A stretch of DNA of 33,118 bases from Anaerolineales bacterium (lineage in GTDB: Bacteria > Chloroflexota > Anaerolineae > Anaerolineales > E44-bin32), in NCBI GenBank assembly GCA_037382465.1, contig JARRPX010000028.1, positions 1-33,118 of the forward strand. The letters run 5' to 3'. Below the pieces are notes generated by a model. That model was not told the DNA's origin and searched no databases. It worked only from the letters and a program-made list of their open reading frames with translations. Position numbers and translations under genes: made by a program. Below are positions 24,338-31,815 of the stretch, in pieces; within the stretch, counting starts at the first letter, position 1; every line of letters starts with the position of its first letter.

Positions 24338-24364
24338 ATAAGACTTAAGTTCTGCTTCCTTTAA
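24323..24364. repeat. inverted repeat across the response-regulator -35 region
   Basis: TTAAGGAAGC (24323-24332) is repeated in inverse as GCTTCC-T-TTAA (24354-24364, one extra T). It overlaps the spacer and -35 of the promoter, and the centre holds ACTTAAGT. It could be an operator, perhaps autoregulatory. Confidence 0.4.
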
Positions 24365-24471
24365 GGTTCGTTCTGATCCCTTCCATCATTCAGACACTTG
24401 AACCACGTAGAATTTAAATTCGAATCCAAAAACGGGAGAGTTTGGGATCCATCCCATCCGATCTGCGAGGG

Positions 24472-24477
24472 TATAAT
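24472..24477 (+). promoter_or_regulatory. -10 box of the PfkB/M20 operon
   Basis: A perfect TATAAT whose likely start point (about 24484) is 3-5 bases before the ATG at 24488. No -35 is seen. Confidence 0.4.
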
Positions 24478-24487
24478 CATAAACGAG

Positions 24488-25498
24488 ATGACCTTGAAGC
24501 AAGCGGATTTCGTTTTTTTGGGGAGACTGCAGCAAGATTACCTGATCACCCACGACGGCCAATCTCACGAGGGCATTCTCGGAGGAAATACCGTCTACGC
24601 CGCGATCGGTGCAAAGCTGTGGAGCGATTCGATCGGCATCGTCAGCCGCGTTGGCTCCAACTTTCCGGACTCCTTAATTGCCGATCTATACGACGCCGGT
24701 ATAAACACCGACGGCGTTACGGTTCTCCCCGAACCCCATGAATCCCGTGCGTTCTATGCCTATGCCTCTCTCGAAGAAAGGATCGATACGGTTCCTTCGT
24801 CCCATTATCTGCGAATCAACCAACCCCTTCCGAAGGAACTGGTTGGATATCAAGTGGAGACGCATCCGTGCGAAAGCTCTACCTTCGACCCACTCTCGAT
24901 CCGGCCCGGCGACCTTGGTCCGTCGATCGCCGGCGCCAAAGGAGCTCACCTCTCGCCAATGCAGTATCTTTCCCACGTATCTGTGCCTTATCGCCTACAT
25001 GAGATGGACGTACGTGTGATAAATCTCGATCCCTCCGACAGCTACATGAAACCCGATTTCAAGGATAAATTACCAGCAATCATCACGGGTCTGGATTCTT
25101 TCATGCCAAGCGAGGAGCAGGCTGAGTCTTTCTTTCGCCCCCTCGAGCCGGACGTGTGGGAGATGAGCGAAGCGTTTGGCGACATGGGCTGTCAGTTCGT
25201 TATAATTAAATGCGGCGCCCGAGGTCAAACATTGTGGGAACGAATCAGCGGGCGAAAGTGGCGCATCCCCGCCTATCCCGCCCGCGTCTACGACGTCACG
25301 GGCGCCGGCGATTCGTTTTGCGGTGGATTCCTGATCGGTCTGATCCGAACGGAAGATCCCGTTGAAGCTGCCCTCTACGGAAGTGTTTCGGCGTCCATTG
25401 TCATCGAAGGGACTGGAGCACTCTTCGCTTTGGATTCCCTCCCCGGACTGCTCGAAGCACGTATGGACGTTCTACGCCCCCTGGTAAAACGGGTCTGA
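24488..25498 (+). CDS. PfkB-family carbohydrate/nucleoside kinase
   Basis: The 336-residue protein is a ribokinase-fold kinase. The N-terminal part has LGGNTVYAAIGAKLW (substrate-side GG motif) and the C-terminal part has the PfkB signature DVTGAGDSFCGGFLIG (about 269-284) with the catalytic Asp. It should phosphorylate a sugar or sugar-like alcohol with ATP; the substrate cannot be read from the sequence. An in-frame ATG at 24398 would add 30 residues unlike the family. I prefer 24488, which has no real Shine-Dalgarno but lies 10 bases after TATAAT (24472-24477), suggesting a nearly leaderless mRNA. The M20 peptidase starts 3 bases after the stop, indicating an operon. Confidence 0.9.
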   Translation: MTLKQADFVFLGRLQQDYLITHDGQSHEGILGGNTVYAAIGAKLWSDSIGIVSRVGSNFPDSLIADLYDAGINTDGVTVLPEPHESRAFYAYASLEERIDTVPSSHYLRINQPLPKELVGYQVETHPCESSTFDPLSIRPGDLGPSIAGAKGAHLSPMQYLSHVSVPYRLHEMDVRVINLDPSDSYMKPDFKDKLPAIITGLDSFMPSEEQAESFFRPLEPDVWEMSEAFGDMGCQFVIIKCGARGQTLWERISGRKWRIPAYPARVYDVTGAGDSFCGGFLIGLIRTEDPVEAALYGSVSASIVIEGTGALFALDSLPGLLEARMDVLRPLVKRV

Positions 25499-25501
25499 AA
25501 C

Positions 25502-26590
25502 ATGGACTTCGATCGCCTCATCCAAAGAACCATCGCCATTCAGTCCATACCCGCCCCGACGTTCCATGAAAGCGCTCGCAGAGCATACATGCAAAGTGAA
25601 TTTGAAAAAGCCGGTTTGCACGATATCGAGGTCGACTCGGCCGGCAATCTGCTCGGACGTGCTCCTGGTGAAGGCAAATCCCCCTTGATCGTCAGTGCAC
25701 ACCTGGACAGCGTCTTTCCCGAAGACACGCCGTTGAAGATACGGCATCTGGGCGACCGCATTATCGGCCCCGGAATCGGCGATAACGCCATCTCGTTGGC
25801 TACCCTCGTGGAGTTGGCCATCGATCTGTCAGCCACTCGACCGGCGGCTGACGTCTGGCTGGCTGCGAACGTCGGTGAAGAAGGTTTGGGGAACCTCATC
25901 GGCATGCGGGAGATCGTGAAACGCTTTGGCGATCGAGTCAAAGCGTACATCGTCCTCGAAGGTATGGCTCTAGGACAGGTATATAACGCAGGTTTGCCGG
26001 TCAGGCGCTACCGTGTGACCGTCACGTCGCAAGGCGGACACGCCTGGATCCACGCCGGCAGAACGTCTGCGATACACGTATTGTTGAACCTCGGTTCCCG
26101 ATTGCTCCAGCTTCCTCTGCCCCGGCAGGTCCGCAGTACGCTGAACATCGGAAGGATTGAGGGAGGTATCAGCGTTAACTCCATCGCACCGCACGCCCAC
26201 ATGGACATTGACTTGCGCTCCGAGGCTGAAGCCACACTCAACGACCTCGAGCGTGAAGTGATCGAATGTATCGAAGGATATGATGCGGGAGATGCGCGAA
26301 TCGAAATCGAGCAAATCGGATCCCGCCCTGGCGGCAGCCTCGCCGGCGGTCACCCGCTCCTGTCCATCGCCATCGAGGCCATCCGCAGCGTCGGCGAAAC
26401 GAACATCGAGATCAGCACCGGATCGACCGACGCCAACATTCCCCTGAGCCTGGGCTTTCCCGCCATATGTATTGGACTTACGCGCGGAGGCGGTGCACAC
26501 ACCATGCAGGAATTTATCGAGCTGGAACCGGTCGAACGCGGCTATCAGGCTTTGATGACGCTCATCCAGAAAGCGCTCGATCTCGATTGA
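25502..26590 (+). CDS. M20-family zinc peptidase/deacylase
   Basis: The 362-residue protein has the M20 metal site: H67 and D69 (SAHLDS), bridging D94 (GIGDN), catalytic E126-E127 (VGEEG), E153 (VLEGM) and a late H in GAHTMQE. A dimerisation domain lies between about 165 and 275 (VTSQGGHAW ... NIGRIEGGISVNSIAPHAHMDIDLR). It is probably cytoplasmic and cleaves di- or tripeptides or N-acyl amino acids; the substrate is not determined. It is translated right after the PfkB kinase (3-base gap), so the pair may act on one conjugate, for example a glycosylated or sugar-amine compound, which is inference. Confidence 0.93.
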   Translation: MDFDRLIQRTIAIQSIPAPTFHESARRAYMQSEFEKAGLHDIEVDSAGNLLGRAPGEGKSPLIVSAHLDSVFPEDTPLKIRHLGDRIIGPGIGDNAISLATLVELAIDLSATRPAADVWLAANVGEEGLGNLIGMREIVKRFGDRVKAYIVLEGMALGQVYNAGLPVRRYRVTVTSQGGHAWIHAGRTSAIHVLLNLGSRLLQLPLPRQVRSTLNIGRIEGGISVNSIAPHAHMDIDLRSEAEATLNDLEREVIECIEGYDAGDARIEIEQIGSRPGGSLAGGHPLLSIAIEAIRSVGETNIEISTGSTDANIPLSLGFPAICIGLTRGGGAHTMQEFIELEPVERGYQALMTLIQKALDLD

Positions 26591-26614
26591 TCCTATACCG
26601 CTTACGGTAACGGC

Positions 26615-27358
26615 TTACGGCGATTGTGTAGAACTGGGTGCCAGCGTCGGCGTCAAAGTGGCTGTAGGCGTTGCTGAGGAAGTTGCAGTTCGCGTCAAGG
26701 TCGGCGTGGCTGTCGGCGGGTCGCCAATCACGGTGAAACGCGTAGACACAACCCACCGCTCTCCAACGAACATCTGGATTTCATATTCACCCGGCAGCCA
26801 ATACGCCGGCTCACACTCGGTGTAGCCAAACCCGCCGGTTCCACCGTCCCACTGCGTCGCCTCCAGGCAAACCTCTTCATCGCCGTAATACCAAATCGCC
26901 GTCCAACGCACGCCGTCGGCGAGGTTGTTGTAGGTGTAAGGAGGGGTCACCGTCTCGCGATAGAGCAGGATGATCTGCTGCGGTAAAAAAGGCGTCGCCG
27001 TATCCGTAGCCGTCGGCGTGATCGTCGGCGTGGTTGAAATCGTCGGTGTCGCTGAAATCGTGGGCGACAACGTGATGGTCGGTGTGAGGGTAGTCGTCGC
27101 CGTCGGAGTCAGGGAGGGAGTCGGCGGGACAATGATATGTGCCACCCGTGTCCCGAAGAGCAGCAGTAGCAAAGCGAACACGCCCGAAAGTAAGCCGAAG
27201 CCAACCGAACGCCAGCCTTTTCCCGACAGTTCTCGGCGCAGCAGAAAATAAGGCAGTCGCCGCGCAGAAGAAATTCTCTGCCAGCCTGTCAGCAGCAGGA
27301 TAACACCGGCGAGAAGCAGAAGCTGTCCGATCAAGCGCAGTGATTCTTCAATCGACAC
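26615..27358 (-). CDS. hypothetical membrane protein with Thr/Pro-rich stalk and external domain
   Basis: The protein has about 247 residues. Two N-terminal hydrophobic helices (LIGQLLLLAGVILLLTGW and FGLLSGVFALLLLLFGT) are followed by a 45-residue Thr-Pro-Ser-Ile stalk of near-repeats (PTISTTPTITPT-type). A domain of about 95 residues (residues about 125-220) with a Trp- and Cys-containing core (GGFGYTECEPAYWLPGEYEIQMFVG) and a Thr/Pro tail follow. It would expose the domain outside the membrane. I chose the GTG at 27358 because GGGGAAG lies 8-9 bases upstream; a TTG at 27406 is also in frame. The folded domain resembles small beta-sandwich ligand-binding modules, but I do not recognise a family. 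The gene is convergent with the M20 gene (24-base gap). Confidence 0.75.
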   Translation of the reverse strand: MSIEESLRLIGQLLLLAGVILLLTGWQRISSARRLPYFLLRRELSGKGWRSVGFGLLSGVFALLLLLFGTRVAHIIVPPTPSLTPTATTTLTPTITLSPTISATPTISTTPTITPTATDTATPFLPQQIILLYRETVTPPYTYNNLADGVRWTAIWYYGDEEVCLEATQWDGGTGGFGYTECEPAYWLPGEYEIQMFVGERWVVSTRFTVIGDPPTATPTLTRTATSSATPTATLTPTLAPSSTQSP

Positions 27359-27561
27359 CGATTTTTGCTTCCCCTTCAGACACTCTATCCGCCCAATTCC
27401 ACGCAACGGCCGTTCGATTCACCCATCAAATATAACGGATAAATCATGCACATCCTCGCTTGATTGTACACGTATCGCAGCAAAAAAGACCGCCGGAAAT
27501 ACCAACATTGATTCCATCCGGGACACGTTGGAGCATGCGAACAAGTCATGGAGCGTAGCGC
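27359..27561. other. gene-free 203-base interval
   Basis: No convincing gene is seen. On the - strand, GGTCTTTTTTG (about 27480-27490) follows a weak CCGGA/TCCGG inverted repeat, a possible weak terminator for the STAS/CheY unit. The leader of the membrane-protein gene takes up the rest. Confidence 0.4.
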
Positions 27562-27930
27562 TCACCTATCGAGCACACTGCGGATCGTGTCGACGAGCTG
27601 CCGTTGGCTGAAAGGTTTATTCAGTGTGGCGCTTGCACCGAGTTGACGGGCTTTGTCCAAGTCGGCTTGAAAACCTACCGCCGTGATGATGATGGCAGGA
27701 ATGTCACAGATCTTCGGATCGGCCTGTTTGCTTGCCAGCAAATCGAGACCACTTTGATCCGGCATCATCAAGTCGAGCGTGATCACGTCCGGGCTGGACG
27801 TACGCATGATCTCCAATCCATCTTTTGTGGACGCAGCCTGGATGACGTCGAATCCGCTTCCCTCGAGTACGAAACCGATCATCCGCCGAATGTATTCCTC
27901 GTCGTCGATGACGAGAATACAGTTTCTCAT
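27562..27930 (-). CDS. CheY-like single-domain response regulator
   Basis: The 122-residue protein is a complete receiver with no output domain. It has the acidic pair D9-D10, phosphoacceptor D53 (TLDLMMP), T83 and K105 (NKPFS), so it should be phosphorylatable. GAGAGG lies 6 bases before the ATG. It ends the - strand unit beginning with the PP2C phosphatase and STAS protein. Stand-alone receivers in such loci usually modulate a partner through protein contact, so it may feed a phosphorelay signal into the phosphatase/STAS switch. Confidence 0.95.
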   Translation of the reverse strand: MRNCILVIDDEEYIRRMIGFVLEGSGFDVIQAASTKDGLEIMRTSSPDVITLDLMMPDQSGLDLLASKQADPKICDIPAIIITAVGFQADLDKARQLGASATLNKPFSQRQLVDTIRSVLDR

Positions 27931-27940
27931 GACTTACCTC

Positions 27941-28291
27941 TCAAGAATCCTGCAGTTCCCCTTCGTCGAGTGCCTGGTCGAGTGTGGGGAAAATAGAAAA
28001 CACACGATCCAGCAGTGTGAGTCTTAATGCCGTCCGGGCTTGTGGTTGAGGTTGGCTGATGTGCAACGTTCCCCCGCGTTCACGTACCGTCTTCAAGCCC
28101 GAAACGAGTGCCGAAAGGCCCGAACTGTCGATGAAATCGACATGTTGAAGATCGACGATGATCGTCAAACCGTCCGAATCGACAAGTTCGCGCAGCTTCT
28201 CCTTTAAATTCGGCGCCGTCTGCACGTCGATTCTGCCTTGAGGGACGACGACAATCTTCTTATCCTGTGGACGTTCGATATCAATTTTCAT
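27941..28291 (-). CDS. STAS-domain anti-sigma factor antagonist
   Basis: The 116-residue protein is a single STAS domain, with IVVVPQGRIDVQTAP at the start and the phosphorylatable site in DFIDSSGLSAL (S56/S57). It should bind an RsbW-like kinase when dephosphorylated. The start at 28291 (MKIDIERP) has GGAG upstream, and the ATG overlaps the phosphatase stop by 11 bases, so translation is coupled. In the classical switch, PP2C dephosphorylates this antagonist and the RsbW-type kinase domain phosphorylates it; both activities are encoded in the adjacent gene. Confidence 0.95.
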   Translation of the reverse strand: MKIDIERPQDKKIVVVPQGRIDVQTAPNLKEKLRELVDSDGLTIIVDLQHVDFIDSSGLSALVSGLKTVRERGGTLHISQPQPQARTALRLTLLDRVFSIFPTLDQALDEGELQDS

Positions 28292-29867
28292 TCTTGTCCA
28301 CTCCATGAATATTTTTGATCAACTGCCAATGATTTCGCGTTCCACCTATACGATGATACTCACAAGTATCGAGCAGCCCTTCGGCCAGCATTAGCCCATA
28401 ACCGCGTTCCGGTGGTTCCGTACCGTCGAACATCCTCACCTGTAAAGGTTCCGGGATCGGCACGCCATGATCGTAAAGATCGGCGACAAGGCGGTTTTCC
28501 TCGACGACCACGCAGCCTTGAATTCTCCCCGAACCTTCCCCGAATGCATGGTGAATCTGATTCGAGAGAATCTCGGACGTAGCCAGGGCGAAATCGTCCA
28601 GCATTTGACCATCCAGGCATGGGTGCCCTTCAATCTGCCTATCCTTCAACCCACGAATCAGATCGACGACGCTACGCACGGCAATAAAATCCGAATCGAT
28701 CACGAATGGAAGTGCCGTGCGATTTGCATCGTCCTCATGTATACATCGAAACATGAGCAGCGCAACATCATCCCGCGCAGGCAAACCTTGGCGATGGACC
28801 TCCAATCCCGAAATAAGCGCACGGATCTGATCCTCTGCGCGTGCAGGATGTGTGGCGTAAATTATATCGGATAGCCCCTGCAGGCCAAGTACCTTTCCCT
28901 GCGGGTCCTCGGCTTCCGTCACACCATCCGAGTAAACCAGAACCAGATCGCCCGGATGAAGGGGAACGGTTCTGTTTCCATAAGGATACTTGGGATCGAT
29001 GCCCAGCGGGATACCCGTACCGGGCAAGAACTCGACCTCGGCATTCTCGTATCGCCAGAGAAGCGCATCGACATGTCCCGCCGAAGCGTACTCGAACGAC
29101 CTTTCTTGCTGCAGGCAGCGCAGCACGATCGCCGTCACAAAAGTGTCCGCTCGCTCCAGATCCTGGTAGATATAGCGCCCGATTATCTTCATCAAATCTG
29201 CCGGCTTTTCGCAAAACGGAGCATGACCCCGAAACGTGCCGTGTACGATGGAAGTCAAGATCGCAGCCGGCATGCCTTTCCCGGCGACGTCTGCAAGGAT
29301 CATGATCGGATCGCCGTCCTGGTTTCTGGAAGACGCATAAATATCACCGCCGACGTGTCTCGCCGGCTGCAGGTATACGGCGATATCGACGCCGGGAATT
29401 TCAGGCAATTCATCCGGCAGCAAACTCGCCTGAATCCGCGCAGCGACTTTCAATTCGCGTTCGATTCGCTGTCGTTCCTCCCGGATCATCCTCGAACGCA
29501 TGGATTCGATAATCGAACAAACACGGTCCGCAGCCGATGCAAGAAGCTGGATGTCGTTGGCCGTAAAGCGGTCGGGCAGCGCGTCGATAAAACCCATCAT
29601 GCCTTTCGTCTGCCCATCGAGAGTCAAGCGGGCCACCAACAAATCACCGCAATCAACAAGTTCCGAATTGGCAAGCACGAGAGAATCATGCAATTCTCGC
29701 TTACTCACGGGACCCGCAGAATCTTCGGTCAATGTCAGCAGAAGATCCACATCCGGAAGATCCTGCCCGGAAGCGGTGAGCGTGTGCAACTCGCTATCTT
29801 CGCGCAGGACGATGAAGACGTCCTCGACGAAGATGACTTTCTTCAGCAGGGCGATAATCGCTTCCAT
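28281..29867 (-). CDS. GAF-PP2C (SpoIIE) phosphatase fused to RsbW-like HATPase, 5' end frameshifted
   Basis: The 528-residue frame encodes a GAF-like region (about 1-110), a linking coiled coil (RMIREERQRIERELKVAARI), a PP2C/SpoIIE phosphatase (about 150-345, with GGDIYA, LADVAGKGMPAA, YSDGVTEAED and RDDVALL metal-binding motifs), and an RsbW-like HATPase (about 380-525, with EILSNQIHHAF, DHGVPIPEP and PERGYGLML). One polypeptide would thus carry both phosphatase and kinase for the STAS partner. The frame begins at ATG 29867 (or TTG 29870) without a ribosome binding site, and protein-like sequence upstream continues in frame to about 29951. A good leaderless start with promoter exists in the neighbouring frame at 30054, so the true N-terminus is probably longer and disrupted by a one-base shift. 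Confidence 0.88.
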   Translation of the reverse strand: MEAIIALLKKVIFVEDVFIVLREDSELHTLTASGQDLPDVDLLLTLTEDSAGPVSKRELHDSLVLANSELVDCGDLLVARLTLDGQTKGMMGFIDALPDRFTANDIQLLASAADRVCSIIESMRSRMIREERQRIERELKVAARIQASLLPDELPEIPGVDIAVYLQPARHVGGDIYASSRNQDGDPIMILADVAGKGMPAAILTSIVHGTFRGHAPFCEKPADLMKIIGRYIYQDLERADTFVTAIVLRCLQQERSFEYASAGHVDALLWRYENAEVEFLPGTGIPLGIDPKYPYGNRTVPLHPGDLVLVYSDGVTEAEDPQGKVLGLQGLSDIIYATHPARAEDQIRALISGLEVHRQGLPARDDVALLMFRCIHEDDANRTALPFVIDSDFIAVRSVVDLIRGLKDRQIEGHPCLDGQMLDDFALATSEILSNQIHHAFGEGSGRIQGCVVVEENRLVADLYDHGVPIPEPLQVRMFDGTEPPERGYGLMLAEGLLDTCEYHRIGGTRNHWQLIKNIHGVDKNEN

Positions 29868-29919
29868 CAAATCGAGCAGATCGGTAGCCCGGCTGACGAT
29901 GTGCGTGAATTCGTCGCAC

Positions 29920-30054
29920 TTTTCCCGGCAATTCCGTTGGCTTGTCGAATCCTAAAACCTGGCGGTCGTCCTTGAAGCAAGCAAAGCCGCCATCCGTCAA
30001 GCCGTACCAGGTTCTCTGGATCTCAGCCAGGATGTCAGACAGCTTTCCATCCAT
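29920..30054 (-). other. probable N-terminal coding segment of the PP2C gene in another frame
   Basis: From ATG 30054 the frame encodes MDGKLSDILAEIQRTWYGL and continues to ELPGK, 45 residues that look natural. After the GGGAAAA run at 29920-29926 this frame becomes arginine/histidine-rich (RRIHAHRQPGYRSARFDG), whereas the +1 frame reads CDEFTHIVSRATDLLDLMEA and runs into the phosphatase. A +1 shift (or deletion of one base in the run) near this point would join them into one protein of about 589 residues. Confidence 0.5.
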
Positions 30055-30061
30055 GGGGTAT

Positions 30062-30090
30062 ACTGTATCTCACTCAATGACTTGAAGCAA
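30062..30090 (-). promoter_or_regulatory. promoter of the PP2C/STAS/CheY unit
   Basis: TTGCTT (30085-30090) and TACAGT (30062-30067) on the - strand have 17-base spacing. The start would fall at about 30055, at the ATG of the N-terminal segment, implying a leaderless transcript. Confidence 0.45.
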
Positions 30091-30113
30091 CTTTTCAGCG
30101 ATGATTGCATCTA

Positions 30114-30713
30114 ATGGATAAAGAGAACCCACCCAGCATTGAAGCACTGCAAGCAGGCGACCGTGAGGCGTACGCACGAATGGTTGAATTGTACTCACCC
30201 AAGATATATCGCCTCTCCCTGCGCATGGTCGACGATCCGCTCGAAGCGGAGGACATATTGCAGGAGACTTTCTTGAACGCTTTTCGAGCCATTCAAAAAT
30301 TCGAAGGACGTTCGAGTCTCGGCACCTGGCTTTATCGAATCGCCACCAACCAGTCGCTGATGCATCTTCGCAAACGGAACCCTACTCTCGTTTCGGTCGA
30401 TGAACCGATCCCAGGGCTGGACGATCCGGACCAAAAGCGCGAGCTCGTCGATTGGTGCTGTCTCCCCGAAGAAGAGTTCATGACCACAGAAACGCAGGTG
30501 AAGTTGAAGGAAGCGATCCAGGGTCTATCACCTGCGTTGAAGACGGTTTTCATCCTGCGCGATCTGCACCATCTGACGACCCGGGAGACTGCACAGATTC
30601 TCGATATTTCCGAATCCGCCGTAAAAACCCGCCTGCTGCGCGCCAGACTCCAACTGCGCGATGCACTTTCGTCTTATTTTTCGGAACGCGTGAAAGAGAC
30701 GGACAATGGTTGA
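30114..30713 (+). CDS. ECF sigma factor (RpoE-like)
   Basis: The 199-residue protein has sigma70 region 2 (about 20-85, with IYRLSLRMVDDPLEAEDILQ and TWLYRIATNQ) and region 4 (about 130-185, LKTVFILRDLHHLTTRETAQ with the helix-turn-helix EIAQIL-like ETAQILDISESAVKTRL). A poorly conserved linker contains C115-C116, and no extra domain is present. It directs RNA polymerase to specific promoters. The ATG at 30114 has no clear Shine-Dalgarno; a TTG at 30105 is in frame. The stop overlaps the zinc-binding anti-sigma gene by 8 bases. It is divergent from the partner-switching genes with only about 60 bases between start codons. Confidence 0.95.
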   Translation: MDKENPPSIEALQAGDREAYARMVELYSPKIYRLSLRMVDDPLEAEDILQETFLNAFRAIQKFEGRSSLGTWLYRIATNQSLMHLRKRNPTLVSVDEPIPGLDDPDQKRELVDWCCLPEEEFMTTETQVKLKEAIQGLSPALKTVFILRDLHHLTTRETAQILDISESAVKTRLLRARLQLRDALSSYFSERVKETDNG

Positions 30714-30948
30714 ACACGAATCTTGCCAGGAACTTCTACAGGGATTATCGGCATACATCGACAACGAAGCCAGCGAAAAGATCTGCCGTGAGATCGAACG
30801 CCATCTCGAAGAGTGCGACAACTGCCGGATCATGCTGGACACGATGCGAAAAACCATCTCGTTGTATCAAGCCGCTGACGGGGCGGATCAGATACCCGGC
30901 GATATCGAAGAACGACTTCTGAATACCTTGCACATTGACGACGCATGA
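30706..30948 (+). CDS. small soluble zf-HC2 anti-sigma factor
   Basis: The 80-residue protein is a minimal ZAS-type anti-sigma domain with the zinc motif H33-x3-C37-x2-C40 (HLEECDNC) and a further C7. It lacks a transmembrane helix or sensor domain, so it is probably cytoplasmic, like small redox-responsive anti-sigma factors such as RsrA. It should bind the cotranscribed ECF factor and release it when zinc is lost or thiols are oxidised; this sensing mode is inference. The start overlaps the sigma stop by 8 bases (ATGGTTGA). Confidence 0.92.
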   Translation: MVEHESCQELLQGLSAYIDNEASEKICREIERHLEECDNCRIMLDTMRKTISLYQAADGADQIPGDIEERLLNTLHIDDA

Positions 30949-30961
30949 CTTGATACCGGTG

Positions 30962-31153
30962 ATGAAGCGGACAAAACAGATTTCTATGGCGAAGAAGGCC
31001 GGACGTAAGAAGCGTAAGAAACGAACGGGAAGCCAAGAGCCCCGCCCTGGCACCCGGTGCCCGATTTGCGGCGAAGGCACGCTGGCGTACGACTCGTGTT
31101 TGCGCTTATGTTGTACCCACTGCCGGGCCAGCTACGCAGGAGCCTTTACCTGA
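30962..31153 (+). CDS. small Lys/Arg-rich zinc-ribbon protein
   Basis: The roughly 63-residue protein has a strongly basic N-terminal part (MAKKAGRKKRKKRTGSQ within it) and a zinc ribbon with CPIC (about 38-41) and CTHC (about 53-56), ending RASYAGAFT. It is 14 bases downstream of the anti-sigma gene, so it is likely cotranscribed. The basic tail suggests nucleic-acid or ribosome contact, but no family is recognised. The start is uncertain: ATG at 30962 (GGTG upstream) or ATG at 30986; neither has a strong ribosome binding site. Confidence 0.65.
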   Translation: MKRTKQISMAKKAGRKKRKKRTGSQEPRPGTRCPICGEGTLAYDSCLRLCCTHCRASYAGAFT

Positions 31154-31258
31154 TGACGCTCGTCCCTCCCGTAGGGAAGGTCGCACTCCACCTACATCGG
31201 CGGCAAACAAAACGATAGGATCCGATCTGCCGCTCGACTCCAAAACAGGAGAATCACG

Positions 31259-31681
31259 ATGAACGTAAAAGTAACCTGGAGCAACGGATTGACGTTCACC
31301 GGAACTGCGCAAAGTGGTTTTTCCGTGCCCTTGGGCGGGGATCCATCTGTGGGAGGGAACGACGATGGTTTTCGACCCCTGGAGCTCTTCGCCATCGGTC
31401 TCGCCGGATGCACGGCCATGGACGTCATCTCCATTCTGCAAAAGAAACGCCAGAAAGTCGCTCAGTTTGAAGTCCGCATCCACGCCGAACGCGCCGAGGA
31501 ACACCCGCGTACCTTCACGGACGTTCACATCGAATACCTCGTCACGGGGGAAAACATCGAGAAAGCCGCCGTCGAACGAGCCATCGAACTATCCGAAACG
31601 AAGTACTGTCCCGCGCAGGCGATGTTGAAAGAAAGCGTGCCCATCTCTTCCTCGTATCAGATCATCGAAAGCATCGAATGA
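31259..31681 (+). CDS. OsmC/Ohr-family peroxide-defence protein
   Basis: The 140-residue protein is of normal OsmC length. The family catalytic cysteines are C51 (LAGCTAMDV) and C117 (KYCPAQAML), with E42 (PLELF) in the expected pocket. It should reduce organic hydroperoxides with a dithiol reductant. ACAGGAG lies 7 bases upstream of the ATG. The gene follows the ECF sigma cluster by about 105 bases, which is compatible with an oxidative-stress role for that locus, but no direct promoter link is visible. Confidence 0.95.
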   Translation: MNVKVTWSNGLTFTGTAQSGFSVPLGGDPSVGGNDDGFRPLELFAIGLAGCTAMDVISILQKKRQKVAQFEVRIHAERAEEHPRTFTDVHIEYLVTGENIEKAAVERAIELSETKYCPAQAMLKESVPISSSYQIIESIE

Positions 31682-31689
31682 CCGTTCGA

Positions 31690-31731
31690 CTCCACTGTCA
31701 CTCGCGAATCCAAAACCGATTACCAGTGGAG
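31690..31731. repeat. 8-bp inverted repeat downstream of OsmC
   Basis: CTCCACTG (31690-31697) and CAGTGGAG (31724-31731) are perfect inverses separated by 26 bases, followed by GCCGTTTCTG. It may be a weak terminator of the OsmC transcript or an operator. Confidence 0.35.
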
Positions 31732-31815
31732 CCGTTTCTGCGATAGACTCATACGTCGAGGGATTCGAAATTCGATGGACAAGTTATCATCCCATCTCAC
31801 CTTGGAGAGGCCAAT

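Noticed and set aside
26596-26622. Direct repeats CTTACGG in a short palindromic stretch between the M20 and membrane-protein genes
   Set aside because: Only two copies and a weak five-pair stem; too short to call a terminator or repeat element.
28956-29975. A 339-codon + strand frame antisense to the PP2C gene
   Set aside because: The phosphatase motifs lie on the - strand; no promoter or ribosome binding site supports this frame.
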